DNA from: an uncultured Muribaculaceae bacterium
GTDB lineage: Bacteria > Bacteroidota > Bacteroidia > Bacteroidales > Muribaculaceae
Assembly (NCBI GenBank): GCA_910587925.1
Contig: CAJUOC010000005.1
Location: forward strand, 39,094-103,093
Direction: 5' to 3'
Length of the DNA: 64,000 nt
In this document: one piece after another, positions 1 through 8,987 of the stretch
Position numbering within the stretch: the first letter of the stretch is position 1
Layout of the letters: every line of letters starts with the position of its first letter
Program-made: the position numbers and the translations under genes
The notes under the pieces: generated by a model
What the model was told of the DNA's origin: nothing
The model's database searches: none
Seen by the model: the letters and a program-made list of their open reading frames with translations, nothing else

Positions 1-972
1 AAGGCGGGCCGGAGCCTCGTCGTCGGGCACCATCACGGCGGCGTCGTGGCTGACCAGGGCCAGGGCGTTTTTGCGCTGATGATCTTCGGCCACATTGGGC
101 GAGGGCACCAGTATGGCGGGCTTGCCCAGCAGCTGGAGCTCGCTGATGGTGCCGGCGCCGGCGCGGGCGACCACCAGGTCGGCGGCGCGGTACGCGGCGG
201 CCATGTCTGCGATAAAGGGTGTGGCGCGCACATCGCGGCGCCCGCGGGTGGCCTCCTCGCCGATGGCGGCGCCGCTCTTGCCGGTCTGCCACAGCAGCTG
301 GAGGCTGCCGTCGGCGAGCAGGCTGTCGAGGCCGTCGGCCATGGCCAGGTTGATGGTGCGGGCGCCCAGGCTGCCGCCCACCACCAGCACCAGCGGGCTG
401 TCGGCATCAAAGCCCAGGCTGCGCTTGGCCTCGGACGGGGTCATGTCGCACTCGAGCAGGGCGGGGCGCACGGGGTTGCCCGTGAGCTCGATGGCCTCGG
501 CCGGGAAGAAGCGCTCCATGCCCTCGTATGCGGTGCAGATGCGGCGGGCGCGGCGGGCCAGGAGCTTGTTGGTGACGCCGGCGTATGAATTCTGCTCCTG
601 TATCAGGGTGGGCACGCCGGCGCGCTGTGCGGCCTTGAGGGTGGGGCCTGAGGCGTAGCCGCCCACGCCGACGGCCAGCTGCGGGGCAAAGTCGCGCACG
701 AGCCGGCGGGCGCGGCGCATCGAGCGCCACAGCCGCCACAGCACAGCCACATTGCGCCACGGACGGCGGCGGTCGAAGCCTGCCACCGGCAGGCCCACAA
801 TCTCGTATCCGGCGGCCGGCACACGCTCCATCTCCATGCGCCCCTCGGCGCCTACAAAGAGGATGGAAGCCTGCGGATTGCGCCGGCGTATCTCGGCGGC
901 GATGCTCAGCGCCGGGAAGATATGTCCGCCGGTGCCGCCGCCGCTTATGATTACTTTTTCTATCTTGCTCAT
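1..972 (-). CDS. murG: MurG, lipid II-forming GlcNAc transferase (partial, 3' end outside window)
   Basis: MurG transfers GlcNAc from UDP-GlcNAc to lipid I on the inner face of the cytoplasmic membrane, making lipid II. The frame opens with ATG at 972 (MSKIEKVIISGGGTGGHIF) and stays open to base 1, giving 324 residues of a family usually about 360-370 long, so roughly the last 40 are missing. The N-terminal glycine loop GGGTGGH, a second glycine motif VVGGSLGA and the RAGAGTISEL donor-site motif are all present. It starts 2 bp after the ftsW stop as the last visible gene of the dcw cluster, so it is surely co-transcribed. Confidence 0.96.
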   Translation of the reverse strand, partial: MSKIEKVIISGGGTGGHIFPALSIAAEIRRRNPQASILFVGAEGRMEMERVPAAGYEIVGLPVAGFDRRRPWRNVAVLWRLWRSMRRARRLVRDFAPQLAVGVGGYASGPTLKAAQRAGVPTLIQEQNSYAGVTNKLLARRARRICTAYEGMERFFPAEAIELTGNPVRPALLECDMTPSEAKRSLGFDADSPLVLVVGGSLGARTINLAMADGLDSLLADGSLQLLWQTGKSGAAIGEEATRGRRDVRATPFIADMAAAYRAADLVVARAGAGTISELQLLGKPAILVPSPNVAEDHQRKNALALVSHDAAVMVPDDEAPARL

Positions 973-974
973 AT

Positions 975-2294
975 TCAAAGCTGCGAAGGATTGTCAGTAG
1001 CGATATTCTCGGGCAGCGACGAGAGCTCGCGGCGTATGGTCTCGTCGGCATCGTTCTTGCGGGCGGCCCATCGCGAGGCCGAGAGCATGATGCCCAGGGC
1101 GATGGATGTGGCTATGATGCTGGTGCCGCCCTTGGAGATGAGCGGCAGCGGCTGGCCCGACACCGGGAATACTCCCGTGACGATACAGATATGGAAGAGA
1201 GCCTGCAGGCAGATGACCAGCGCGCAGCCTATCACCAGCAGGCATGGCAGGGTGCTCTTGAATACCATCGCCAGCCGCCCCGCCCTGCCCAGCAGGAAGA
1301 GATACAGCGCCAGCACAAAGATGGCGACGGCCGCGCCCAGCTCCTCGACCACGATGGCGTAGATATAGTCGGAAAATGCCAGGGGCAGGCGGGCGTTCTC
1401 GCGCGAGTTGCCGATACCGGCGCCGGTGAGACCGCCGTGTGCCTGGGCGATGTAGGAGAGCTGCTCCTGCTTGTTTTGGTCGGTGATGGGGTCGAGCGAC
1501 TTGTTGAAGCGCATGTGGCTGCGGATGCGCTGCGACCATATCTGGAAGCGGTTTTCGCCGTCGTAGAGCTTGACGGCCTCGGTCTGGTTGATTTTTGCCA
1601 GGGCTATCTCCTCCTCGGTGAGCGGACGGTCGCCGCTTGTGACGGCCTTGAAGAGCACGGCACACCCGCCGATAAGCGCGTAGGCCAGGAAGACGTATCC
1701 GAGCTTGCGCCAGCTCACACCGCCCACGAGCATCATGCAGATGGATATACCCATGAGCAGCAGGGTGTTGGTGAGTCCGTGGCTGAAGAGCAGTCCCGAG
1801 CAGAAAAGCACCAGCACGGCACACTGTATCACACCCGAGCGGGTGGTGTCGGTGGTACCCTTGAGGCGGTTGTTGGCCAGTATCCACGCGATGCCCAGCG
1901 CCACAGCGAGCTTCAGAAACTCAGCCGGCAGCACCATCACCGGCCCCAGTTGCAGGCCGCGGCGGGCGCCGTTGATATTGACGCCCACGGCCAGCACCAT
2001 GATCATCATCACCACCGACACCACTACAAATATCGGTATGGCATAGTAGATATGGCGGAAGTGCATGCGCTGGATGGCCAGCATGAGTATGAATCCCATG
2101 GCCAGGAAGATGGCATGGCGTATGATGGGATCGTAGATGCGGCCCACGTGCACCTCCTGGCTGGAGGCGCTGAAGAGCTCGATTACCGATACTATCACCA
2201 GGGCTATGTAGGAGCCCCATATGTAAGGGTCGACGCGGCTTACGGCCTTGGCGGCCGCCTCGCGGCCCGAGTCGGGAGTGAGAGAGATATCCAT
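975..2294 (-). CDS. ftsW: FtsW, SEDS-family septal peptidoglycan polymerase
   Basis: A 439-residue polytopic membrane protein of the SEDS family. FtsW polymerises glycan strands from lipid II at the division septum together with the class B PBP FtsI, which is encoded in the same cluster. Alternating hydrophobic segments run the whole length, and the C-terminal SEDS signature FPVSGQPLPLISKGGTS is present. The cytoplasmic tail is short and charged. It lies 3 bp after murD and 2 bp before murG, so translation is probably coupled. The long loop around residues 200-260 (TSGDRPLTEEEIALAKINQT) is expected for an extracytoplasmic SEDS loop. Confidence 0.95.
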   Translation of the reverse strand: MDISLTPDSGREAAAKAVSRVDPYIWGSYIALVIVSVIELFSASSQEVHVGRIYDPIIRHAIFLAMGFILMLAIQRMHFRHIYYAIPIFVVVSVVMMIMVLAVGVNINGARRGLQLGPVMVLPAEFLKLAVALGIAWILANNRLKGTTDTTRSGVIQCAVLVLFCSGLLFSHGLTNTLLLMGISICMMLVGGVSWRKLGYVFLAYALIGGCAVLFKAVTSGDRPLTEEEIALAKINQTEAVKLYDGENRFQIWSQRIRSHMRFNKSLDPITDQNKQEQLSYIAQAHGGLTGAGIGNSRENARLPLAFSDYIYAIVVEELGAAVAIFVLALYLFLLGRAGRLAMVFKSTLPCLLVIGCALVICLQALFHICIVTGVFPVSGQPLPLISKGGTSIIATSIALGIMLSASRWAARKNDADETIRRELSSLPENIATDNPSQL

Positions 2295-2297
2295 GTG

Positions 2298-3647
2298 TCA
2301 GGAAAGAGATTTCACCATGTTTTTGAATTGTGTGCCGCGGTCTTCGTAGCTGCGGAAGAGGTCGAAGCTGGCGCAGCACGGCGACAGAAGCACGGTGTCG
2401 CCCGCGACGGCGAGCGCGCGGCAGGCCTCGACGGCATCGCGGAGCGTATGGGTGTCGCGCAGGGGCAGGTCGGGACACTCCTTGCCAAAGAAGTCGATGA
2501 TTTTCTCGTTGTGCAGGCCCATGGCGACGATGGCCTTCACGCGGCCGCGCACCAGAGGCAGTATCTCCGAGTAGTCGTTGCCCTTGTCTTTGCCGCCCAG
2601 GATGAGCACGGTGGGGCGCGTCATGCTCTGGAGGGCATAGAAGGTGGAGTTGACGTTGGTGGCCTTGGAGTCGTTGATCCACTCCACGCCGCCGATGGTA
2701 GCGACAGGCTCCAGGCGGTGCTCGACGCCGGCAAAGTCGGCCAGGGCGGCGCGTATGTCGGCCGAGCGCACGTCCAGCAGGCAGGCGCTCAGGCCGGCGG
2801 CCATAGAGTTGTACACGTTGTGCAGGCCATGCAGGGCGAGGTCGGCCCGGGGCATCGAGAGCGACGAGCCGGGAGTGTTGAATATGAGATTGTCCTCGGC
2901 GTCGATATAGGCGGCGGTATCCTCCTCGCGGGTCTCGCCGAAGGGATAGCGGGTGGCCTCGACGGCGATGGCCTCGAGCTGACGGGTGATGACGGGGTCG
3001 TCTTGCCAGTATATGAAGGCATCCTCGGGAGTCTGATTGCGCAGGATGCGGAATTTAGCGTTGATGTAGCGCTGCATCTCGTAGCCGTAGCGGTCGAGAT
3101 GGTCGGGGGTGATGTTGAGCATCACGGCGACATTGGCGCGGAAGTCATACATATCGTCGAGCTGAAACGAACTCAGCTCGATGACATACACCTCGTGGGG
3201 CTCGCGGCTCACCTGGTAGGCCAGCGAGCGGCCGATGTTGCCGGCCAGGCCGCAGTCGATGCCGGCGCGGCTCAGTATGTGGTAGATGAGGCTGGTGGTG
3301 GTGGTCTTGCCGTTGGAGCCGGTGATGCACACCATCTTGGCGTCGGTATAGCGGCCGGCAAACTCAATCTCGCTCACCACCTCGATGCCGCGCTCGCGCA
3401 CAGCCTTCACCACCGGGGCATCCTCGGGTATGCCGGGGCTCTTGACCACCGTGTCGGCCTGCAATATCCGCTCCATGGTGTGTGAGCCGCTCTCAAAGGC
3501 AATCTGCTCTCTGAGGAGTATGCCGCGGTATTTGTCGGAAATATTGCCCGAGTCGCTCACCAGCACGTCCATGCCGCGGTCTTTTGCCAGGATGGCGGCT
3601 CCCACGCCGCTCTCGCCGGCGCCGAGCACTACTATATTCTTTCTCAT
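2298..3647 (-). CDS. murD: MurD, UDP-MurNAc-L-Ala:D-Glu ligase
   Basis: Cytoplasmic ATP-dependent ligase adding D-glutamate to UDP-MurNAc-L-alanine. At 449 residues it has the usual length. It shows the N-terminal nucleotide-sugar fold (VVLGAGESGVGAAILA), the Mur ligase P-loop GSNGKTTTTSL near residue 112, the central SSFQLD motif and the C-terminal segment LSPCCASFDLF typical of MurD. Its start overlaps the mraY stop by 4 bp (ATGA), which points to translational coupling inside the dcw operon. Confidence 0.96.
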   Translation of the reverse strand: MRKNIVVLGAGESGVGAAILAKDRGMDVLVSDSGNISDKYRGILLREQIAFESGSHTMERILQADTVVKSPGIPEDAPVVKAVRERGIEVVSEIEFAGRYTDAKMVCITGSNGKTTTTSLIYHILSRAGIDCGLAGNIGRSLAYQVSREPHEVYVIELSSFQLDDMYDFRANVAVMLNITPDHLDRYGYEMQRYINAKFRILRNQTPEDAFIYWQDDPVITRQLEAIAVEATRYPFGETREEDTAAYIDAEDNLIFNTPGSSLSMPRADLALHGLHNVYNSMAAGLSACLLDVRSADIRAALADFAGVEHRLEPVATIGGVEWINDSKATNVNSTFYALQSMTRPTVLILGGKDKGNDYSEILPLVRGRVKAIVAMGLHNEKIIDFFGKECPDLPLRDTHTLRDAVEACRALAVAGDTVLLSPCCASFDLFRSYEDRGTQFKNMVKSLS

Positions 3648-4897
3648 CTGATTTTAAGGGTTACAAAAGTCAATGCGGCCAGTATGATGCCGATAATCCA
3701 GAATCGCACGGTGATTTTGGCCTCGGGGATGGGGGCTATCGGCCGCTGTATCAGGGCGTCGATACCGGCGTTGCCGGCCTTCTGGAAGTGATGGTGCAGC
3801 GGGGCCATCTTGAATATGCGGCGGCCGCCGGTGCGCTTGTAGTAGAGCACCTGCAGGGCCACCGAGAAGTCTTCGATATAGAATAGCGCCACCAGTATGG
3901 GCAGCAGCAGCTCCTTGTGTATGAGTATTGCAAACACGGCTATGATGCCGCCCAGAGTGAGCGAGCCGGTATCGCCCATGAATACCTGCGCCGGATAGGA
4001 GTTGTACCACAGAAATCCGATGAGGGCGCCGATGAAGGCGGCCATGTACACCACCAGCTCCTCGCTGCCCGGGATATACATGATATTGAGGTATGCCGAG
4101 TAGACGACGCTGCCGCCCAGGTAAGCCATCACGGCCAGCGCCACGCCGGCTATGGCCGAGAGGCCGGCGGTCATGCCGTCGAGGCCGTCGTTGAGGTTGG
4201 CGCCGTTGGAGGTGGCTGTCACCAGAAACACCGCGATGAGCAGAAACACCACCCAGCCGCCTATCTCGCCGGCACGGTCGCCCATCCAGGAGGTCACCCA
4301 GGAGTAGTCGAAATTATTGTTTTTCACAAAGGGCAGTGTGGTCTCGGGCGAGTGAGTCACCGTCTCGGCGTACACCACCTCCTCGACGCGCTCGGTCGAT
4401 GCGTCGATTATCTCGGTATTCTGCACGATGACCATGTCGGGATTGAGATACATCGTGCCGGCCAGTATGATGGCGATACCTACCTGGCCGACAATCTTGT
4501 ACTTGCCGGCGATGCCGTCTTTGTTGTGCTTGCGCAGCTTCTTGTAGTCGTCGAGAAAACCCAGCGTGCCCAGCCACAGGGTGGCAAAGAGCATCAGCAG
4601 CATGTACACGTTGGAGAGATTGCTCACCAGCAGGCAGGGCAGCACTATGGCCACTATGATGATGATGCCGCCCATGGTGGGGGTGCCGGTCTTCTTGGTC
4701 TGGCCCTCGAGGTCGAGGTTGCGCACAATCTCGCCCACCTGCATCAACTGCAGGCGCTCGATGATGCGGCGGCCGACAAATATTGCTATCACCATCGCCA
4801 GCACAAAGGCCAGCCCCGAGCGGAAGGTCACGTAGCCCATCAGTCGGGAGCCGGGCACGCCGGCCTCGCGGAGTATGTCAAAGAGATAGTAAAACAT
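3644..4897 (-). CDS. mraY: MraY, phospho-MurNAc-pentapeptide translocase
   Basis: Integral membrane enzyme that moves phospho-MurNAc-pentapeptide from UDP onto undecaprenyl phosphate, making lipid I. Catalytic and signature motifs are visible: FLDDYKK, NLNDGLDGMTAG, MGDTGSL and the triple histidine PLHHHFQ. At 417 residues it is longer than the about 360 of Escherichia coli because of a polar insertion (about residues 155-190, TERVEEVVYAETVTHSPE); such insertions are common in Bacteroidetes MraY. It lies 9 bp downstream of murE and overlaps murD by 4 bp. Confidence 0.96.
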   Translation of the reverse strand: MFYYLFDILREAGVPGSRLMGYVTFRSGLAFVLAMVIAIFVGRRIIERLQLMQVGEIVRNLDLEGQTKKTGTPTMGGIIIIVAIVLPCLLVSNLSNVYMLLMLFATLWLGTLGFLDDYKKLRKHNKDGIAGKYKIVGQVGIAIILAGTMYLNPDMVIVQNTEIIDASTERVEEVVYAETVTHSPETTLPFVKNNNFDYSWVTSWMGDRAGEIGGWVVFLLIAVFLVTATSNGANLNDGLDGMTAGLSAIAGVALAVMAYLGGSVVYSAYLNIMYIPGSEELVVYMAAFIGALIGFLWYNSYPAQVFMGDTGSLTLGGIIAVFAILIHKELLLPILVALFYIEDFSVALQVLYYKRTGGRRIFKMAPLHHHFQKAGNAGIDALIQRPIAPIPEAKITVRFWIIGIILAALTFVTLKIR

Positions 4898-4906
4898 CTG
4901 GGTGGA

Positions 4907-6421
4907 TTATCTTGAGGATGCGAGCGTGCGGGCCTCGAAGGCAGCGGCTATCTCCTCGTGGTCGTCGAAGTGGATTTTGGTTGTGCCGATGATCTGATAG
5001 TCCTCGTGGCCCTTGCCGGCGATGAGTATCACGTCGCCGGGCGCGGCCATGCGGGCGGCGGTGCGTATGGCCGAGCGGCGGTCGGCAATCTCGAGGCAGC
5101 GGGCGGCCTCGGCTGCGTCGAGACCGGCTCTCATCTCGGAGAGGATGGCGGCGGGGTCTTCGCTGCGGGGATTGTCGGAGGTGAGGATGACAGTGTCGGA
5201 GCGTCGCGCGGCCTCGCGCGCCATGATGGGACGCTTGCCGCGGTCGCGGTCGCCGCCGCAGCCACATACGGTGATGACCCGCGCCGAGCTGCCCTTGACC
5301 TCGGCGATGGTGTCGAGCACATTGACCAGCGCGTCGGGCGTATGGGCATAGTCGACTATGGCTGTGACGCCGTCGGAGGAGCGGATCGGCTCAAAGCGGC
5401 CGTTGACCGGCCGCAGCTCGCTCATGGCCACCAAAACACGCCCGGCATCCCAGCCCATCAGCAGCGAGGCGCCGTAGACGGCGGCGAGATTGGAGGCGTT
5501 GAAGCGGCCGGCAAAGAGGGTCTCGACCTCGCGGCCGTTGAGCTCCAGCAGCATGCCGTCGATGCGGTCCTCGACCACACGGCAGCGGTAGTCGGCCTCG
5601 AGCCGCAGCGAGTATGTGTGGCACGAGGCGGCGGTATTCTGGAGCATCACCTCGCCGTTGCGGTCGTCGAGATTGGTCAGGGCAAAGGCGCCGCGGCCGA
5701 GCGAGTCGAAAAATGATTTCTTGGCCGCGAGGTATGCCGCCACCGTACCGTGGTAGTCGAGATGGTCGCGGGTGAGATTGGTGAAGATGCCGCCGGCAAA
5801 GTCGAGCCCGGCGATGCGGTGCTGGGCGGCGGCGTGGCTGCTCACCTCCATGGCGGCGAAGTCGACCCGCTGCTCGACCATCACGGCCAGCAGGCGGTTG
5901 AGCTCGAGAGCGCCGGGGGTGGTGTGGTCGGCGGGCAGGCGCATGTCGCCGATACGGTTTTCGACGGTGGAGATGAGGCCTGCCTCGAGGCCCTGCAGGC
6001 GGGCCATCTCGTAGAGCAGGGTGGCGACGGTGGTCTTGCCGTTGGTGCCGGTGACGCCCACCAGCGCCAGGCGGCGCGAGGGATTGCCATACCACTCCGA
6101 GGCCAGCAGGCCCAGGGCGCGCTGGGTGTCGGGCACGAGCAGCCAGGTCACGGCAGGCGAGGGCTCGGCGGGCAGCTCCTCACACACCACCACGGCGGCG
6201 CCGGCCTCCACGGCCTGCGGTATGAAGCGGTGGCCGTCGGCCACGGTGCCGCGCACGGCCACAAACATCGACCCCGGCACCACGGCGCGGGAGTCGTCGG
6301 TAAGAGCGCTCAGATCGCCCGCCGCCGGCAGCGGGGCGCCCGAGGCCTCGTATCCCAGAGGCTCCAGGGCCGCGGCGATGCGGCGGGGCGAGCGGTCGTA
6401 TTTCGATTGAGGTTGGATCAT
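4907..6421 (-). CDS. murE: MurE, UDP-MurNAc-tripeptide synthetase (meso-DAP type)
   Basis: ATP-dependent ligase adding the third residue of the peptidoglycan stem peptide. The protein has 504 residues, the P-loop GTNGKTTVATL near residue 125, and the C-terminal motif DNPRSEDP, which in this family marks specificity for meso-diaminopimelate over lysine. So the organism most likely has DAP-type peptidoglycan, consistent with the gamma-glutamyl-DAP-type peptidase cluster near 55-58 kb. The start codon overlaps the ftsI stop by one base (TGATG). Confidence 0.96.
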   Translation of the reverse strand: MIQPQSKYDRSPRRIAAALEPLGYEASGAPLPAAGDLSALTDDSRAVVPGSMFVAVRGTVADGHRFIPQAVEAGAAVVVCEELPAEPSPAVTWLLVPDTQRALGLLASEWYGNPSRRLALVGVTGTNGKTTVATLLYEMARLQGLEAGLISTVENRIGDMRLPADHTTPGALELNRLLAVMVEQRVDFAAMEVSSHAAAQHRIAGLDFAGGIFTNLTRDHLDYHGTVAAYLAAKKSFFDSLGRGAFALTNLDDRNGEVMLQNTAASCHTYSLRLEADYRCRVVEDRIDGMLLELNGREVETLFAGRFNASNLAAVYGASLLMGWDAGRVLVAMSELRPVNGRFEPIRSSDGVTAIVDYAHTPDALVNVLDTIAEVKGSSARVITVCGCGGDRDRGKRPIMAREAARRSDTVILTSDNPRSEDPAAILSEMRAGLDAAEAARCLEIADRRSAIRTAARMAAPGDVILIAGKGHEDYQIIGTTKIHFDDHEEIAAAFEARTLASSR

Positions 6422-8634
6422 CAGTTCTGACTAAGTGTTACGTTGATTTTTGTACCCGGCTTCACAGGCGAGCCTGCCTCGGGAGCCATGGCGGTGACAT
6501 ATCCCGTGCCCGAGAAATTGACCCTCAGGCCGGCGCTCTCGAGGCGCACCAGCGCCTCGCGTATGCCCAGGCCGGTCACGTCGGGCACAGTGCCCTCGGG
6601 CGTGGGCCTGGGCGTGCGCAGCAGCCCCAGGCGACGGCCGTCAAGGGCCAGCAGCGAGCGCATGGTGGCGTGGCGGTCGGGGTCGTTGGAGCCGTAGAGG
6701 GTGGGGTGGGTGGCGCCCTTGGCCGGGGGAGCCTCGTCCAGAGAGGTCACATTGTCGAGCATACCGCGCGAGTAGAGCTTGAGGGCAAAGTTGCGCAGCA
6801 CCGTGCCGCTGGTAGCGGCCGGGCCGTAGGGGCCCTGCGGGTCGCTTATCACCACGATGCAGGTATACTTGGGATTGTCGTAAGGGAAAAATCCGCAGAA
6901 GGCCACGCGGTTGTGCTTGCCCTCGCGGTATCCGCCCTTGAAGGGTATCGAGGTGAGTATCAGGCGACCGTCTTTGTCGCGTGGGCGCTCCAGGGCGATG
7001 CCGGCCGTGCCGGTCTTGCCGGCAATCTCCACGATGTCGTTGCGCAGGCCCTTGGCGGTGCCGCCCTCGCCCCATACCACCGAGTGCATCATGCGGCGCA
7101 GGATGGCGGCGTTTTCCTCAGAGCAGATGCGGTCGCGCACGTAGCTCACCGGGATAACGGAGTCGGTGCCGTCGGGGCGGCGCATGGCCTTGATGAGGCG
7201 CGGGCGCACAAAGCGGCCGTCGTTGGCGATGGCATTGTATATGGCGCAGGTGTAGAGCGGTGGCACCTGGGTGGCGTAGCCGAATATCATGCGCGAGAGC
7301 GACACGCGGCCACCGGCGCGGGGGTCGAGCGTGGGGAAGTACGGCGGACGCTCGCGGGCCATGCCGGTATTGAAGCGGTCGAAGAATCCCAGCTCGCGCA
7401 GGTCGGCGCGGAAGTCGTTGAGGGTGGAGTCGGAGTAGTGGGGGGCGATGAGCTTGGTCATGCCGATATTTGACGAGTACTCCATGAAGCGGCTCACGGG
7501 CAGCGAGGCGGGCGAGTGGGTGTCGCGGATGGGCTTGCCGCCGGCATACGCGTAGCTGTGGCCGATGGGGTAGGTGGCGTTGAGGTTGACCCAGCCCTTG
7601 TTGAGGGCGTTGAGCATCGAGATGACCTTGATGACCGAGCCGGGCTCGTATGCCTGCACGATATGGTTCATGGCCTCGATGTATCCGCCGCGGCCGCTCA
7701 CGGTGTCGCGGTCGAGGTTTGATATGGCCTTGATGTCGCCGGTGGCCACCTCCATCACCATGGCGCTGCCCCACTCGGCCTTGCACTCGACCAGGGTGCG
7801 GCCCAGCTCATGCTCCAGGATGTCTTGCATGGTGATGTCGATGGTGGTGGTGAGGGTGGTGCCGTTGCGCGGCGGCTCGGTGGTCCAGAAAGAGGAGCCG
7901 CGGGTGAAGAGCACGCGGGCGGCGCGGCCCGGGCGGCCGTAGAGCATCGTGTCCAGAGCCTGCTCCAGGCCCGAGATGCCGCGTATCTCGGGATTGGCGG
8001 CGGTCTCGCCCACACGGCCGATGCTCAGGCGGGCCATGTCGCCATAGGGGTAGCGGCGCAGCAGCACGCGCTCGGTGGTGAGGCCGGTGCGGTTGCGGTT
8101 TTTCCAGCGGCGGAAGTAGGGGAAACGCTTCACGCGCTCGACCTCCTCAAAGGGGATGTGCTTGAGCACCAGATACGAGCGCGAGCGCTTGGCCTTGGGC
8201 TTGCGCATCGGCGCATACAGATGCTCATACCACTGGGCGCGGGTGCGCCGCGGGTAATAGCGGGCCAGCGTATCGGCCAACGAGTCGAGGCTCTCGAGAT
8301 AGCGCAGCTCGTTGAGCTTGGAGGCGCGGAAGTCGATGCGCACGTTGTAGTAGTGGAGATTGGTGGCCAGTATGCTGCCGTCGCTGGCGAGTATCTCGCC
8401 GCGCAGGGGCTGCACGGGGATGGTGTCGTTGAGGCTCATGCGGCCCTTGGCGTTCCAGGCGTCGGCGTGTATCACGGTGGTGTTGATGAGCATGATCACG
8501 CACAGGCCCGATACAAAAAGCAGCAGCGCCGATATCAGGGTATATCTGGCGCGGATATGGCGGCGGCGGGTGCGGGGCTGCGATGCGCCCTTGCGGCCGG
8601 GGAGCAGGCGGAGGATGAAGTCAGGGATTTTCAT
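6421..8634 (-). CDS. ftsI: FtsI/PBP3-like class B penicillin-binding protein with a PASTA domain
   Basis: Septal transpeptidase that cross-links new glycan strands, partner of FtsW. I place the start at 8634 (MKIPDFILRLLPGRK) because the longer open frame upstream reads only arginine- and proline-rich shadow sequence over the ftsL-like gene; this gives 737 residues. A membrane anchor follows at about residues 30-50 (YTLISALLLFVSGLCVIML). Transpeptidase motifs are SVIK (Ser about 333), SSN and KTGTAG. One C-terminal PASTA domain (VPDVTGLGIREAL) ends the protein. The start overlaps the ftsL-like gene by 14 bp. Confidence 0.95.
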   Translation of the reverse strand: MKIPDFILRLLPGRKGASQPRTRRRHIRARYTLISALLLFVSGLCVIMLINTTVIHADAWNAKGRMSLNDTIPVQPLRGEILASDGSILATNLHYYNVRIDFRASKLNELRYLESLDSLADTLARYYPRRTRAQWYEHLYAPMRKPKAKRSRSYLVLKHIPFEEVERVKRFPYFRRWKNRNRTGLTTERVLLRRYPYGDMARLSIGRVGETAANPEIRGISGLEQALDTMLYGRPGRAARVLFTRGSSFWTTEPPRNGTTLTTTIDITMQDILEHELGRTLVECKAEWGSAMVMEVATGDIKAISNLDRDTVSGRGGYIEAMNHIVQAYEPGSVIKVISMLNALNKGWVNLNATYPIGHSYAYAGGKPIRDTHSPASLPVSRFMEYSSNIGMTKLIAPHYSDSTLNDFRADLRELGFFDRFNTGMARERPPYFPTLDPRAGGRVSLSRMIFGYATQVPPLYTCAIYNAIANDGRFVRPRLIKAMRRPDGTDSVIPVSYVRDRICSEENAAILRRMMHSVVWGEGGTAKGLRNDIVEIAGKTGTAGIALERPRDKDGRLILTSIPFKGGYREGKHNRVAFCGFFPYDNPKYTCIVVISDPQGPYGPAATSGTVLRNFALKLYSRGMLDNVTSLDEAPPAKGATHPTLYGSNDPDRHATMRSLLALDGRRLGLLRTPRPTPEGTVPDVTGLGIREALVRLESAGLRVNFSGTGYVTAMAPEAGSPVKPGTKINVTLSQN

Positions 8635-8956
8635 GGTCGAGGGAGATATGGTATGGCGGGCGCTCCTGTATGCGCAGGCCCAGATGGAGGGTGTCGACGA
8701 GCTGCTGCATGGAGCGCTCGCAGGTGGCCGACATGTACAGGGCACGCTCGCGCTGTGTCTCGGTGCGGGCCACCTCGAGGCGGCGGGTGAGCACCCCGAC
8801 GGTCTCCATCGCCGTCACACAGTCAAAGCGCACCGAGATATATCCCAGGGCAAAGAATACCACGAGCACCACCACCGGGAAGTGGCGCAGGAAAAAGTGG
8901 GAGCTGACGCCCTCCACCATGTAGTCTGATGCAAATTTCCTTATCTTGTCTTTCAT
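8621..8956 (-). CDS. ftsL: FtsL-like bitopic division protein
   Basis: A 111-residue protein with a short basic cytoplasmic N-terminus, one membrane span (about residues 25-45, FPVVVLVVFFALGYISV) and a polar, probably coiled-coil periplasmic part rich in Arg, Glu and Leu. FtsL proteins diverge too much for motif recognition, so the call rests on topology, size and position between rsmH and ftsI, where Bacteroidetes encode an FtsL-like protein. It would act in the FtsQLB complex that activates FtsWI. It overlaps ftsI by 14 bp, a tighter coupling than its 31-bp spacing from rsmH. Confidence 0.8.
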   Translation of the reverse strand: MKDKIRKFASDYMVEGVSSHFFLRHFPVVVLVVFFALGYISVRFDCVTAMETVGVLTRRLEVARTETQRERALYMSATCERSMQQLVDTLHLGLRIQERPPYHISLDHENP

Positions 8957-8987
8957 CTTGCAGGAGAGAGTGTGTGCTGTGCCGGGG

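Noticed and set aside
1191..3485. Very long open frame (764 codons) on the plus strand
   Set aside because: It is antisense to ftsW and murD, has biased low-complexity composition (His, Ala, Gly, Val) and no recognisable domain; GC-rich coding DNA often leaves the opposite strand open.
8635..8745. N-terminal extension of ftsI from 8745
   Set aside because: The extra 37 codons are a Ser/Pro/Arg-rich shadow over the ftsL-like gene; MKIPDFILRLLPGRK followed by a membrane anchor is the natural start.
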